Shown here: positions 24,075-32,477 of the stretch, one piece after another
Layout of the letters: every line of letters begins with the position of its first letter
Position numbering within the stretch: the first letter of the stretch is position 1
Source: an uncultured Lachnospiraceae bacterium
GTDB lineage: Bacteria > Bacillota > Clostridia > Lachnospirales > Lachnospiraceae
Assembly (NCBI GenBank): GCA_900550475.1
Contig: URSA01000003.1
Location: 186,001 to 250,000, forward strand
DNA length: 64,000 nucleotides
Reading direction: 5' to 3'
Made by a program: the position numbers and the translations under genes
The notes under the pieces: generated by a model
What the model was told of the DNA's origin: nothing
What the model saw: only the letters and a program-made list of their open reading frames with translations
Database searches by the model: none

Positions 24075-24147
24075 TACAATGTTACAGACAATCATGGGGC
24101 AGTAGGCGTTTACTTTAGAAAAACGGAGTCCCCCTGTTACATTGTTA
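24075..24147 (+). promoter_or_regulatory. Leader/promoter region of the carboxyltransferase operon with inverted repeat
   Basis: TACAAT with a preceding TGC (24072-24080) is a possible extended -10, but no good -35 is at 17 bp. An 11-bp inverted repeat (24077-24087 with 24134-24144, one mismatch) encloses GGGG/CCCC and is followed by a T-rich run (24144-24158). It could be an operator or, if transcription starts further upstream, an attenuator-like hairpin. Confidence 0.4.
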
Positions 24148-24181
24148 TTATTTTTTTATTATAAATGGAGGGCTGAAAAAC

Positions 24182-25612
24182 ATGAGTAGTACTTCAAAAG
24201 CGAGCCAAAGAATCAACGCTTTGCTCGATGACAACAGTTTCGTGGAAATCGGTGCGCTGGTAACCGCCAGAGCTACGGATTTCGATCTGAAACAGAACGA
24301 GACTCCTTCTGACGGTGTCATTACCGGCTATGGAGTGATCGACGGCAATCTTGTGTATGTATACAGCCAGGACGCTTCCGTGTTGAACGGTACCGTCGGT
24401 GAGATGCATGCAAAGAAAATTGCCAATCTCTATGATCTGGCAATGAAGACGGGAGCGCCGGTGATCGGTCTGCTGGATTCCGCAGGATTCAGACTGCAGG
24501 AGTCAACTGATGCGCTGGACGCATTCGGAACCATCTACCGCAAGATGTCCGATGCTTCGGGCGTGATCCCTCAGATCTCGGCTGTATTCGGCAGCTGTGG
24601 CGGCGGTCTTGCCGTTATGGCGGCAATGTCCGATTTCACCTTTATGGAGTCTGAGAAGGCAAAGCTTTTTGTAAATTCCCCCAATGCGCTGGCAGGCAAC
24701 AGCACCGCAAAGTGTGATACGGCTTCCGCTGCATTCCAGGGCAAGGAGGCAGGCAACGCAGATTTCGTGGGCACAGAGGACGAGGTAATCTCCGGCGTCC
24801 GCAAGCTGGTTTCCATGCTTCCCGCAAACAACGAGGAGAACCTTGCATTTGAGGAGGGAACGGATGATCTGAACCGTCTTACCCCCGAGCTTTCCGGCTG
24901 CAAGGGAGATACCGCGGTTGCACTTGCCGTTCTGGCGGACAACAATGATTTCGTGGAAGTGAAGGCAGATTATGCACCGGATATGGTGACCGGTTTCCTG
25001 AGACTGGACGGCGTTACCGTAGGTGCCGTTGCAAACAGAAGCGAGAAGCTGGATGCAGAGGGCAATGTGGCAGAGAAATTCGAGTCTGTGCTGTCCCCCA
25101 TGGGCTGCGAGAAGGCTGCGGATTTCGTAAACTTCTGCGATGCATTTGACATCCCCGTACTGACGCTGACCAACGTGACCGGCTACAAGGCATGTGAGTG
25201 CAGCGAAAAGAAGATTGCAAAGGCTGCCGCTCATCTTACATATACGTTTGCAAACGCAACCGTACCCAAGGTGAACGTGATCATCGGCAAGGCATTCGGA
25301 AGCGCTTATGTGGCAATGAACTCCAAGGCAACCGGCGCGGACATCACCATCGCATGGCCGGATGCACAGATCGGTTCCATGGATGCGGAGCTGGCTGCAA
25401 AGATCATGTATGAAGGAAAAGGCGCTGATGTGATCAAGGAGAAGGCTGCCGAGTACGCAGCGCTCCAGAACAGCGTACAGAGTGCGGCAAGGAGAGGATA
25501 TGTAGATCAGCTGGCAGAGCCCGCCGATACGAGAAAGTACGTGATCGGCGCGTTTGAGATGCTGTTCACAAAATGTGAAGAGCGCCCGGTTAAAAAGCAT
25601 GGAACGGTTTAG
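24182..25612 (+). CDS. CoA-ester carboxyltransferase subunit (MmdA / 12S-type)
   Basis: This 476-residue protein has the two crotonase-like halves of the carboxyltransferase family seen in methylmalonyl-CoA or glutaconyl-CoA decarboxylase alpha and transcarboxylase 12S subunits. The first half has SDGVITGYGVIDG and GLLDSAGFRLQE with the oxyanion glycine pair SCGGGLAV. The second half has KADYAPDMVTGFLRLDG and a second CoA-binding site with GKAFGSAYVAMNSK. It moves a carboxyl group between a CoA ester and biotin. The exact acyl-CoA cannot be read. It opens a five-gene operon, with gaps of 15-36 bp; the biotin carrier, membrane decarboxylase and an OadA-type subunit follow. Confidence 0.88.
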   Translation: MSSTSKASQRINALLDDNSFVEIGALVTARATDFDLKQNETPSDGVITGYGVIDGNLVYVYSQDASVLNGTVGEMHAKKIANLYDLAMKTGAPVIGLLDSAGFRLQESTDALDAFGTIYRKMSDASGVIPQISAVFGSCGGGLAVMAAMSDFTFMESEKAKLFVNSPNALAGNSTAKCDTASAAFQGKEAGNADFVGTEDEVISGVRKLVSMLPANNEENLAFEEGTDDLNRLTPELSGCKGDTAVALAVLADNNDFVEVKADYAPDMVTGFLRLDGVTVGAVANRSEKLDAEGNVAEKFESVLSPMGCEKAADFVNFCDAFDIPVLTLTNVTGYKACECSEKKIAKAAAHLTYTFANATVPKVNVIIGKAFGSAYVAMNSKATGADITIAWPDAQIGSMDAELAAKIMYEGKGADVIKEKAAEYAALQNSVQSAARRGYVDQLAEPADTRKYVIGAFEMLFTKCEERPVKKHGTV

Positions 25613-25629
25613 AAAGGGAGATACTTAAT

Positions 25630-26517
25630 ATGAAAAAAATACTTGCAATGTTATGTATGCTCACCTGTGTATTTGGTCTGACCGCCTGCGGAAATGAAGA
25701 AGCATTGAGCGAAGCGCAGCAGCAGAAGGTTGACAGTGCGAAAGTGATTGCCACGGATTTCGTGGTGCCGTATATGACAAGCTTCTTTGATGATGCGCGC
25801 GCACAGGAATATCAGGCGGACTATAATGTGCACGAGCTCAAGGCGTTGGCGGAGGATGAGTTCAACTACGCTTTGTATGTGTGGACAAACTATTATAAAG
25901 CAAGCTATAATTTCAGCAGCGTGCAGGTGGAAGGAAACGCCATCTTAAACGGTATCGTATCCTTCAACGGCACATTTGATTCTCTTTATAATTCACTGGA
26001 GGATGTGAATGTTGCCGACACCGAGGCAAGCTATGAGATATCAGGTGACGAGATTATCGTGAAAGTTCCTCTGACGGGAACCAAGACGGATTCCAAGGGC
26101 AATGTGAGAACTGCAGAGGCGGAGGTCATCTTCACCAACGATCTGTTCCTCACGGTGAAGTCCTGCGCCCTGAATCTGGATCAGTCCATCGGCGAGCTGA
26201 TGATCAAGGCAGCCATGGATACCCTGATGGGAATGGGAACCGTGTTTGTGATTCTGATCATGATCAGCCTGTTAATCTGGGCATTCGGAGGAATCCCCAA
26301 ACTGCAGGAAAAGCTGAGCGGAAAGAATAAACAGAAGGCGGAGACGACCGAGGCGGCAGTGGAGAATACCATCGCCCGGATCGTGGAAAAAGAAGAGAGT
26401 GCGGAGAGCGCGGACGAGCTTGAGCTCGCGGCTGTGATCGCCGCTGCGGTTGCAGCGTATGAAGGCGCATCCGGCACGGATGGTTTTGTTGTGAGAAGTA
26501 TCAGAAAAAGAAGATAA
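25630..26517 (+). CDS. OadG-like decarboxylase gamma subunit with an N-terminal lipoprotein domain
   Basis: This 295-residue protein starts with a signal peptide ending in LTAC (Cys 20), followed by an outward-facing domain of about 170 residues with no family I recognise. A transmembrane helix (MGTVFVILIMISLLIWAF, about 200-217) and a cytoplasmic tail rich in Ala/Glu follow. The tail ends with LAAVIAAAVAAYEG and FVVRSIRKRR, the usual end of OadG gamma subunits, which assemble the alpha and beta subunits. Ordinary OadG is about 80-130 residues, so the extracytoplasmic lipoprotein domain is an addition. It lies between carboxyltransferase and biotin carrier genes. Confidence 0.8.
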   Translation: MKKILAMLCMLTCVFGLTACGNEEALSEAQQQKVDSAKVIATDFVVPYMTSFFDDARAQEYQADYNVHELKALAEDEFNYALYVWTNYYKASYNFSSVQVEGNAILNGIVSFNGTFDSLYNSLEDVNVADTEASYEISGDEIIVKVPLTGTKTDSKGNVRTAEAEVIFTNDLFLTVKSCALNLDQSIGELMIKAAMDTLMGMGTVFVILIMISLLIWAFGGIPKLQEKLSGKNKQKAETTEAAVENTIARIVEKEESAESADELELAAVIAAAVAAYEGASGTDGFVVRSIRKRR

Positions 26518-26532
26518 TCGGAGGAAAAAGAG

Positions 26533-26931
26533 ATGAAGAATTATACCATTACCGTAAACGGAAATGTATACGATGTAGTAGTTGAGGAGGGTACCGGCAG
26601 CGCAGCACCTGTTGTGAAGGCACCCGCAGCACCCAAGGCAGCACCCAAGGCAGCACCGGCAGCGCCCAAGGCAGCTGCAGCTCCCAAGGCGGCACCCGCA
26701 GCAAGCGGCGCACAGGGCGCAATCAAGGTAGAGGCAGGCGCAGCAGGAAAGGTATTCAAGATCGATGCACCTGTAGGCACCGCAGTAAAGGCAGGAGATG
26801 CAGTGGTTACCATCGAGGCAATGAAGATGGAGATCCCTGTAGTAGCTCCCCAGGACGGCACGGTTGCAAGCATTGAGGTAGCAGTCGGAGATGCCGTTGA
26901 GGCAGGAAAGGTTTTAGCAACCTTGAACTAG
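26533..26931 (+). CDS. Biotin carboxyl carrier subunit (GcdC/MmdC-like)
   Basis: A 132-residue protein consisting of a short N-terminal beta segment, an Ala/Pro/Lys linker (about 23-60) and a biotinyl domain. The biotin acceptor is Lys98 in the canonical EAMKMEI. The flexible linker lets biotin travel between the carboxyltransferases and the membrane decarboxylase subunit. Position and size match the delta/gamma biotin subunits of Na+-translocating methylmalonyl-CoA and glutaconyl-CoA decarboxylases. The ribosome binding site GGAGG precedes ATG 26533. Confidence 0.95.
   Translation: MKNYTITVNGNVYDVVVEEGTGSAAPVVKAPAAPKAAPKAAPAAPKAAAAPKAAPAASGAQGAIKVEAGAAGKVFKIDAPVGTAVKAGDAVVTIEAMKMEIPVVAPQDGTVASIEVAVGDAVEAGKVLATLN
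26614..26703 (+). repeat. Low-complexity repeat encoding the Ala-Pro-Lys linker
   Basis: Imperfect tandem units around GCACCCAAGGCA encode repeats of Ala-Pro-Lys-Ala in the biotin carrier. Such repeats can change length by slippage. Confidence 0.7.
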
Positions 26932-26967
26932 CTTCTTTACGGTGCTTAAATTACAGGAGGTCAACAA

Positions 26968-28119
26968 ATGGATTACATAACAACTACGCTGGACAACCTG
27001 CTGCATCAGACCGCGTTCTTTAACCTGACGTGGGGAAATTACGTGATGATAGCAGTTGCCTGCTTTTTCCTTTATCTTGCAATCCGGCACGGCTTTGAAC
27101 CGCTTCTGCTTCTGCCGATTGCATTCGGTATGCTGCTTGTAAACATCTACCCGGATATCATGCTTCATGCGGAGGATTCGTCGAACGGTGTGGGCGGTCT
27201 GCTGTATTATTTCTATATTCTGGATGAGTATGCGATCTTACCCTCCCTGATCTTCATGGGCGTGGGCGCCATGACCGACTTCGGTCCCCTGATCGCAAAC
27301 CCCAAGAGCTTTCTGCTCGGCGCGGCGGCACAGTTCGGTATCTTTGCAGCGTACTTCGGTGCAATCGGACTCGGCTTCAACGGCAAGGCAGCTGCAGCCA
27401 TTTCCATCATCGGCGGAGCGGACGGCCCGACATCCATCTTCCTTGCAGGTAAGCTGGGACAGACCGGACTGTTGGGACCCATTGCGGTTGCCGCGTACTC
27501 CTACATGTCACTGGTGCCGATCATCCAGCCGCCTATCATGAAGCTTCTGACGACGGAGAAGGAGAGAAAGATCAAGATGGATCAGCTCCGTCCCATTTCC
27601 AAGCTGGAGCGTATCCTGTTCCCCATCGTGGTTACCATCGTGGTCAGCCTGATTCTGCCCACAACGGCTCCTCTGGTGGGTATGCTTATGCTGGGTAACC
27701 TGTTCAAGGAATCCGGTGTGGTAAGACAGCTTACAGAGACTGCGTCAAACGCCATGATGTATATCGTGGTTATCCTGTTGGGAACTTCGGTTGGTGCAAC
27801 CACCAGCGCAGAGGCATTCCTGAACATGGATACCCTGAAGATCGTTGCACTGGGGCTGATCGCATTCATGTTCGGTACCGCAGCCGGCGTGCTGTTCGGA
27901 AAACTGATGTGTGTTGTCTCCCATGGCAAGGTAAACCCGCTGATCGGCTCCGCAGGCGTGTCTGCGGTTCCCATGGCAGCACGTGTGTCCCAGAAGGTCG
28001 GATCTGAGGCAGATCCCACCAACTTCCTGCTGATGCATGCAATGGGCCCCAACGTGGCAGGTGTTATCGGTACGGCGGTTGCAGCCGGAACCTTTATGGC
28101 AATTTACGGTGTATTCTAA
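26968..28119 (+). CDS. oadB: Na+-translocating decarboxylase beta subunit (OadB/GcdB/MmdB)
   Basis: A 383-residue integral membrane protein with about ten hydrophobic segments. Family motifs are present: GVGAMTDFGPLIANP, the Asp-containing re-entrant segment SIIGGADGPTSIF, and the second re-entrant segment GSAGVSAVPMAARVSQK. It decarboxylates carboxybiotin and uses the energy to pump Na+ outward. The C-terminus MGPNVAGVIGTAVAAG is also diagnostic. It lies between the biotin carrier and OadA-type genes. The symbol follows the family; which decarboxylase it completes is not determined. Confidence 0.95.
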   Translation: MDYITTTLDNLLHQTAFFNLTWGNYVMIAVACFFLYLAIRHGFEPLLLLPIAFGMLLVNIYPDIMLHAEDSSNGVGGLLYYFYILDEYAILPSLIFMGVGAMTDFGPLIANPKSFLLGAAAQFGIFAAYFGAIGLGFNGKAAAAISIIGGADGPTSIFLAGKLGQTGLLGPIAVAAYSYMSLVPIIQPPIMKLLTTEKERKIKMDQLRPISKLERILFPIVVTIVVSLILPTTAPLVGMLMLGNLFKESGVVRQLTETASNAMMYIVVILLGTSVGATTSAEAFLNMDTLKIVALGLIAFMFGTAAGVLFGKLMCVVSHGKVNPLIGSAGVSAVPMAARVSQKVGSEADPTNFLLMHAMGPNVAGVIGTAVAAGTFMAIYGVF

Positions 28120-28149
28120 GCGATAGAAAATATTAGGAGGAAATAGGAA

Positions 28150-29571
28150 ATGTCCGAAGCAAAACCGATTAAAATAACGGAAACCATATTACGTGATGCG
28201 CATCAGTCCCTGATCGCAACCAGAATGCCGACCGAATTTATGCTCCCCATCGTGGACAAGATGGACAAGGTCGGATACCATTCCGTAGAGTGCTGGGGCG
28301 GCGCAACCTTTGACGCGTCTCTGAGATTCTTGAAGGAAGATCCCTGGGACAGACTCAGAAAGCTGAGAGACGGATTCAAGAATACCAAGCTGCAGATGCT
28401 GTTCAGAGGCCAGAACATTTTAGGTTACAGACCCTATGCAGATGATGTGGTGGATACCTTCGTTGAGAAGTCCATCGCAAACGGAATCGATATCATCCGT
28501 ATTTTTGACTGCTTCAATGACCTGCGCAATCTGCAGGAAGCAGTAAACGCAACAAACAAGATCAAAGCCCGCGAGGGCCGCGGCCATGCACAGGTTGCAT
28601 TGTCCTACACGCTGGGAGATGCCTACACCATGGAGTACTGGATCAACATGGCGAAGAAGATCGAGGAGATGGGCGCAGATTCCATCTGTATCAAGGATAT
28701 GGCAGGTCTGCTGCTTCCTTACAAGGCATCCGAGCTGATCAAGGAGATGAAGGCTGCTACCAAGCTGCCGATCCAGCTGCACACCCACTACACCTCAGGC
28801 GTGGCAAGCATGACTTATCTGAAGGCAGTGGAGGCGGGCGTGGATGTGATCGACTGCGCAATGTCCCCGTTCGCAATGGGAACCTCACAGCCCGCAACAG
28901 AAGTGATGGTAGAGACCTTCCGCGGAACGCCGTACGATACCGGCTACGACCAGAATCTTCTGGCTGAGATTGCGGACTACTTCAGACCTTACCGTGATGA
29001 GTGCCTTGCAAACGGCCTGTTGAACCCGAAGGTGATGGGCGTTGATATCAAGACCCTTCTCTATCAGGTACCCGGCGGCATGCTTTCCAACATGGTGAGC
29101 CAGTTGAAGGAGCAGAATGCAGAGGATAAGTACTATGATGTGCTGAAGGAGATCCCAAAGGTTCGTCAGGATCTGGGTGAGCCGCCTCTGGTTACCCCTT
29201 CTTCCCAGATCGTGGGTACACAGGCAGTGTTCAACGTACTGATGGGTGAGAGATACAAGATGGCAACCGACCAGACCAAGGATGTGCTTCGCGGTAAGTA
29301 CGGTCAGACCGTAAAGCCCATGAATCAGGAAGTGGTTGACAAGGTTATTCCGGGAGAGGAGCGCATTACCTGCCGCCCCGCAGATCTGCTTTCCAACGAG
29401 ATGGACAAGCTGGAATCCGAGATGTCGGAGTGGAAGCAGCAGGATGAGGATGTTTTGTCCTACGCACTGTTCCCTCAGGTGGCAACCGAGTTCTTCAAGT
29501 ATCGTCAGGCACAGCAGGAGAAGGTTGATCCTGCACAGGCAGACACCAAGAATGGTGCATACCCTGTATAA
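28150..29571 (+). CDS. oadA: Oxaloacetate decarboxylase/pyruvate carboxyltransferase subunit (OadA / 5S-type)
   Basis: A DRE-TIM metallolyase-type carboxyltransferase. It has ITETILRDAHQSLIATRM at the start, ECWGGATFDASLRFL, FRGQNILGYR, and metal/biotin site motifs CIKDMAGLL (carboxylated Lys of the active site) and LHTHYTSG. It exchanges carboxyl groups between oxaloacetate/pyruvate and biotin. The 473-residue form ends after the carboxyltransferase and its helical tail and lacks its own biotinyl domain, so it must use the separate carrier encoded at 26.5 kb. A strong terminator follows. Confidence 0.95.
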   Translation: MSEAKPIKITETILRDAHQSLIATRMPTEFMLPIVDKMDKVGYHSVECWGGATFDASLRFLKEDPWDRLRKLRDGFKNTKLQMLFRGQNILGYRPYADDVVDTFVEKSIANGIDIIRIFDCFNDLRNLQEAVNATNKIKAREGRGHAQVALSYTLGDAYTMEYWINMAKKIEEMGADSICIKDMAGLLLPYKASELIKEMKAATKLPIQLHTHYTSGVASMTYLKAVEAGVDVIDCAMSPFAMGTSQPATEVMVETFRGTPYDTGYDQNLLAEIADYFRPYRDECLANGLLNPKVMGVDIKTLLYQVPGGMLSNMVSQLKEQNAEDKYYDVLKEIPKVRQDLGEPPLVTPSSQIVGTQAVFNVLMGERYKMATDQTKDVLRGKYGQTVKPMNQEVVDKVIPGEERITCRPADLLSNEMDKLESEMSEWKQQDEDVLSYALFPQVATEFFKYRQAQQEKVDPAQADTKNGAYPV

Positions 29572-29597
29572 TCCGTATAATAAGAAAGAGACAAAAG

Positions 29598-29631
29598 CTG
29601 TCCCCCGCAGAGATGCGGAGGGCAGTTTTTT
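29598..29631 (+). terminator. Terminator of carboxyltransferase operon
   Basis: The stem CTGTCCCCCGCA with TGCGGAGGGCAG around a GAGA tetraloop is followed by a run of six T. One G-U pair and one mismatch are present. Confidence 0.85.
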
Positions 29632-29632
29632 C

Positions 29633-29661
29633 TTGACGGTGGGACGGAAATGGGTTAGAAT
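29633..29661 (+). promoter_or_regulatory. Promoter of tetR-rpiR-flavoprotein operon
   Basis: TTGACG (29633-29638), 17 bp, TAGAAT (29656-29661), immediately after the preceding terminator. Confidence 0.75.
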
Positions 29662-29729
29662 AACAAGTGTTACCAATGAGGAGCCCCAAGTGGGGATGCC
29701 CGGGAAGGGCAGAGAAAAGAGAGGTATCT

Positions 29730-30272
29730 ATGGCAAGAAAAGAGTCCATAACCATGCAGGACATATTGGAGACCGCCTTTGAAATGACGAGGGAGGAAGG
29801 GTTTGCCAATGTGACGGCGCGCAAGGTGGCGGCAAAGGCGGGCTGCTCCACCCAGCCGATTTTCAGGGTGTATAAGAATATGGAGGAGCTGTGGGCGGCT
29901 GTGTATGAGAAGGCGGTAGCCTTTTTCAGGGATTATTATGATCTGTATCCCCGCACTTCGGCTACGCCCTTTGCCAATCTGGGAATGGCATATATTGCAT
30001 TTGCAAGGGAAGAAAAGCATCTGTTCCGGCTTCTGTTTCTGTCGGAGGTTGCAAACAGAAAGAGCCTGTATGAGATATTGAACGGGGAGAGCGGCAATGT
30101 TCTGCATGAGATCAACCGGGCCGCCCAGGACGGCTGCGCCGATCCTCAGGGAATGTTCATGCGGATGTGGCTGTTTATCCACGGCGCGGCAAGCATGAGC
30201 CTTACGGGGGATTATGATCTGACGGATGTGGAGACAAAGAAACTGTTGGAACAGGAGTATGCAAATGGATAA
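29730..30272 (+). CDS. TetR/AcrR family transcriptional regulator with WHG-type C-terminal domain
   Basis: A 180-residue regulator. The N-terminal helix-turn-helix is typical of TetR: EGFANVTARKVAAKAGCSTQPIFRVYKNMEEL (about 24-55). The ligand-binding half contains short helices and an Arg-rich stretch, ending with a WHG-like motif (MRMWLFIHGAASM). The start MARKES at ATG 29730 follows GAGAGG. It overlaps the next regulator gene by 8 nt. Its target is unknown; autoregulation of this operon is a reasonable guess. Confidence 0.88.
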   Translation: MARKESITMQDILETAFEMTREEGFANVTARKVAAKAGCSTQPIFRVYKNMEELWAAVYEKAVAFFRDYYDLYPRTSATPFANLGMAYIAFAREEKHLFRLLFLSEVANRKSLYEILNGESGNVLHEINRAAQDGCADPQGMFMRMWLFIHGAASMSLTGDYDLTDVETKKLLEQEYANG

Positions 30273-31191
30273 GCAACAAGACATTCTTGCCAGAATCAGT
30301 GAAAAATATCCGTCCATGAGCAAGAGCCATAAGGCGATTGCGGGCTTTATCAGGGATCATTATGAGCAGGCGGTCTTTATGACGGCGGCGAAGCTCGGCG
30401 AGGAGCTTTCCATCAGCGAGTCCACGGTGGTGCGTTTTGCGTCCGGTCTGGGCTATGAGGGGTATCCGCAGTTCCAGAAGGCGCTGGAGGAGTGGGTGAA
30501 GAACAAGCTGAGCGCGGTGCAGAAGATCGGGGAAAAATATGGGCACAGCAGCCAGTCGGAGATCCTTTCTTCCGTGCTGAACGCGGATATCGAGAAGATT
30601 CGAGACACCATAGGCAATCTGGATCCTAATGCATTTGAGATGGCGGTGAGCGCCATTCTGGAGGCGGAGAGAATCTATATCATCGGTCTGCGGAGCTGCG
30701 CGCCCCTTGCGGAGTTTTTGCACTTTTACCTGAATATGATCCGCGGAAACGTGATTCTGCTCAATACAACCAGCGTCAGTGAGACCTTTGAACAGATGCT
30801 TCGGATTGACGAGAAGGATGTGATGATCGGAATCAGCTTCCCCAGATATTCCATGAGAACGTTGAAGGCGATGGAGTTTGCCAATGACAGGAATGCGAAG
30901 GTGATCAGCATCACGGATTCCATCCATTCCCCCATGTGCCTGTATTCCTCCTGCAACCTGCTGGCGAGGAGCGACATGGTTTCCATCGTGGATTCGCTGG
31001 TGGCGCCCCTGAGCGTGATCAATGCGCTGGTGGTTGCCATGTGCCTGAAACGCCCTCAGGCGGTCAAGAAAAATCTGGAGACGCTTGAAGAGGTATGGAA
31101 CAATTATCAGGTATATCTGAATGACGAAATAAACTTTATCGACGAGGAGCCTATGCTGGACAATCCCCTTTGGAGAGGCGACCATGAATAG
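30265..31191 (+). CDS. MurR/RpiR family regulator with SIS domain
   Basis: A 308-residue protein with an N-terminal HTH_6 domain (about 1-77; LGEELSISESTVVRFASGLGYEGYPQF) and a C-terminal SIS sugar-phosphate-binding domain (about 125-265; IYIIGLRSCAPLAEFLHFYLN, GISFPRYSMRTLKAMEFA). Such proteins sense phosphorylated sugars or amino sugars. ATG 30265 is preferred to ATG 30259 because AGGAG is seven bases upstream. It overlaps tetR by 8 nt and the flavoprotein gene by 8 nt, so three genes are translationally chained. Confidence 0.9.
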   Translation: MDKQQDILARISEKYPSMSKSHKAIAGFIRDHYEQAVFMTAAKLGEELSISESTVVRFASGLGYEGYPQFQKALEEWVKNKLSAVQKIGEKYGHSSQSEILSSVLNADIEKIRDTIGNLDPNAFEMAVSAILEAERIYIIGLRSCAPLAEFLHFYLNMIRGNVILLNTTSVSETFEQMLRIDEKDVMIGISFPRYSMRTLKAMEFANDRNAKVISITDSIHSPMCLYSSCNLLARSDMVSIVDSLVAPLSVINALVVAMCLKRPQAVKKNLETLEEVWNNYQVYLNDEINFIDEEPMLDNPLWRGDHE

Positions 31192-32434
31192 GGTGATCGT
31201 GGTCGGAGGCGGCGCGGCGGGAGCCATGGCGGCAATCGCTGCGGCAAGGAGCGGAAGCCGGACGACCCTGTTTGAGAAAAATGAAAAGATCGGGAAAAAG
31301 CTCTTTATCACGGGAAAGGGACGCTGCAACGTGACAAACGCCTGCGAGACGGAAGAATTGTTTGGCAATGTGGTGAGCAACGGCAAATTCCTGTATAGTG
31401 CGTTCTATTCCTTTGACAACAACAGCACCATGGACTTTTTTGAACAGGCGGGCTGCATGCTAAAGACCGAGAGAGGGGACAGGGTATTTCCAAAGTCCGA
31501 CCATTCCTCGGATGTGATAGCGGCGCTGAACAGGGAGCTTTCGGAGAGAGGCGTGGAGGTGTTTCTGCATACGCCTGTGAAGGAAATCCTTCTGGAGGAG
31601 AGACCTGACGGCAAAAGAGTGAGGGGGGTACGCCTTGCTGACGGCAGGGAGGAGCCCGCGGACAGCGTGGTGGTTGCAACCGGGGGAATCTCCTATGAAA
31701 GCACCGGCTCCACGGGCGACGGCTATCGCTTTGCAGAGCGGGCGGGACATAAGCTCGCCGAGGCAAAACCGGCGCTGGTGCCCTTCAATATTCAGGAGCC
31801 CTTTTGCAGGGATATGATGGGGCTGTCTTTGAAAAATGTGTCCGTGAGTCTCTCCTGTGACGGAAAGGAACTGTATCAGGGCTTCGGTGAGATGCTGTTT
31901 ACACACTTTGGTGTCAGCGGCCCCCTGATCCTGACGGCAAGCAGCTATTATGCAAAACGCGCCTGCGGAAAAAGAGCGGTTCTGCGGCTTGACCTGAAAC
32001 CAGCGCTGACGGAGGAACAGCTTGACAGGAGGATACTGCGGGATTTTGAGGAAAACAGGAACCGCCTGTTCAAGAATGCGCTGGGCGGTCTGTTCCCTGC
32101 CAAAATGATCCCGGTCATGGTGGCACTTTCCGGTATCGACCCGGAAAAGAAGGTAAATGAGGTGACAAGGGAGGAAAGGAAAGGTCTGGTGTCCCTCATC
32201 AAGGGACTTCCCATGACGGTGACGGGCTGCCGGAATTTTTCGGAGGCGATCATCACACAGGGCGGGGTGTCCGTGAAGGAGATCAATCCCTCCACCATGG
32301 AGTCCAAAATCGTAAAGGGTTTATACTTCGCGGGAGAAGTGCTGGATCTGGACGCACTGACGGGCGGGTTCAATCTGCAGATCGCGTGGTCTACCGGGCA
32401 TCTTGCCGGGTGCAGCGCGGCACAGGAAAAATAA
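31184..32434 (+). CDS. NAD(P)/FAD-dependent oxidoreductase, HI0933/BaiN-like flavoprotein
   Basis: A 416-residue protein. FAD-binding Rossmann motif GGGAAGAMAAIAAARSG lies at residues about 8-24, followed by the family-specific KIGKKLFITGKGRCNVTN (about 42-60), GGISYESTGSTGDGY and the C-terminal GEVLDLDALTGGFNLQIAWSTG. The family includes BaiN, reported to act in bile-acid dehydroxylation, and many proteins of unknown substrate, so a bile-acid role here is only a possibility. Its start overlaps the RpiR stop region by 8 nt. cmk follows 43 bp later. Confidence 0.9.
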   Translation: MNRVIVVGGGAAGAMAAIAAARSGSRTTLFEKNEKIGKKLFITGKGRCNVTNACETEELFGNVVSNGKFLYSAFYSFDNNSTMDFFEQAGCMLKTERGDRVFPKSDHSSDVIAALNRELSERGVEVFLHTPVKEILLEERPDGKRVRGVRLADGREEPADSVVVATGGISYESTGSTGDGYRFAERAGHKLAEAKPALVPFNIQEPFCRDMMGLSLKNVSVSLSCDGKELYQGFGEMLFTHFGVSGPLILTASSYYAKRACGKRAVLRLDLKPALTEEQLDRRILRDFEENRNRLFKNALGGLFPAKMIPVMVALSGIDPEKKVNEVTREERKGLVSLIKGLPMTVTGCRNFSEAIITQGGVSVKEINPSTMESKIVKGLYFAGEVLDLDALTGGFNLQIAWSTGHLAGCSAAQEK

Positions 32435-32477
32435 ATCGGCGGCACTGACCGGAAAACAGTGCAGAAAAGAGGAAGAG

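Noticed and set aside
24503..25600. Long open frame on the - strand (365 codons)
   Set aside because: It is antisense to the carboxyltransferase gene, whose family motifs are clear; the frame is open only because of codon bias, and the translation is Cys/His/Leu-rich without any domain.
30202..31386. 394-codon open frame on the - strand
   Set aside because: Antisense to the RpiR-type regulator with its clear HTH and SIS motifs.
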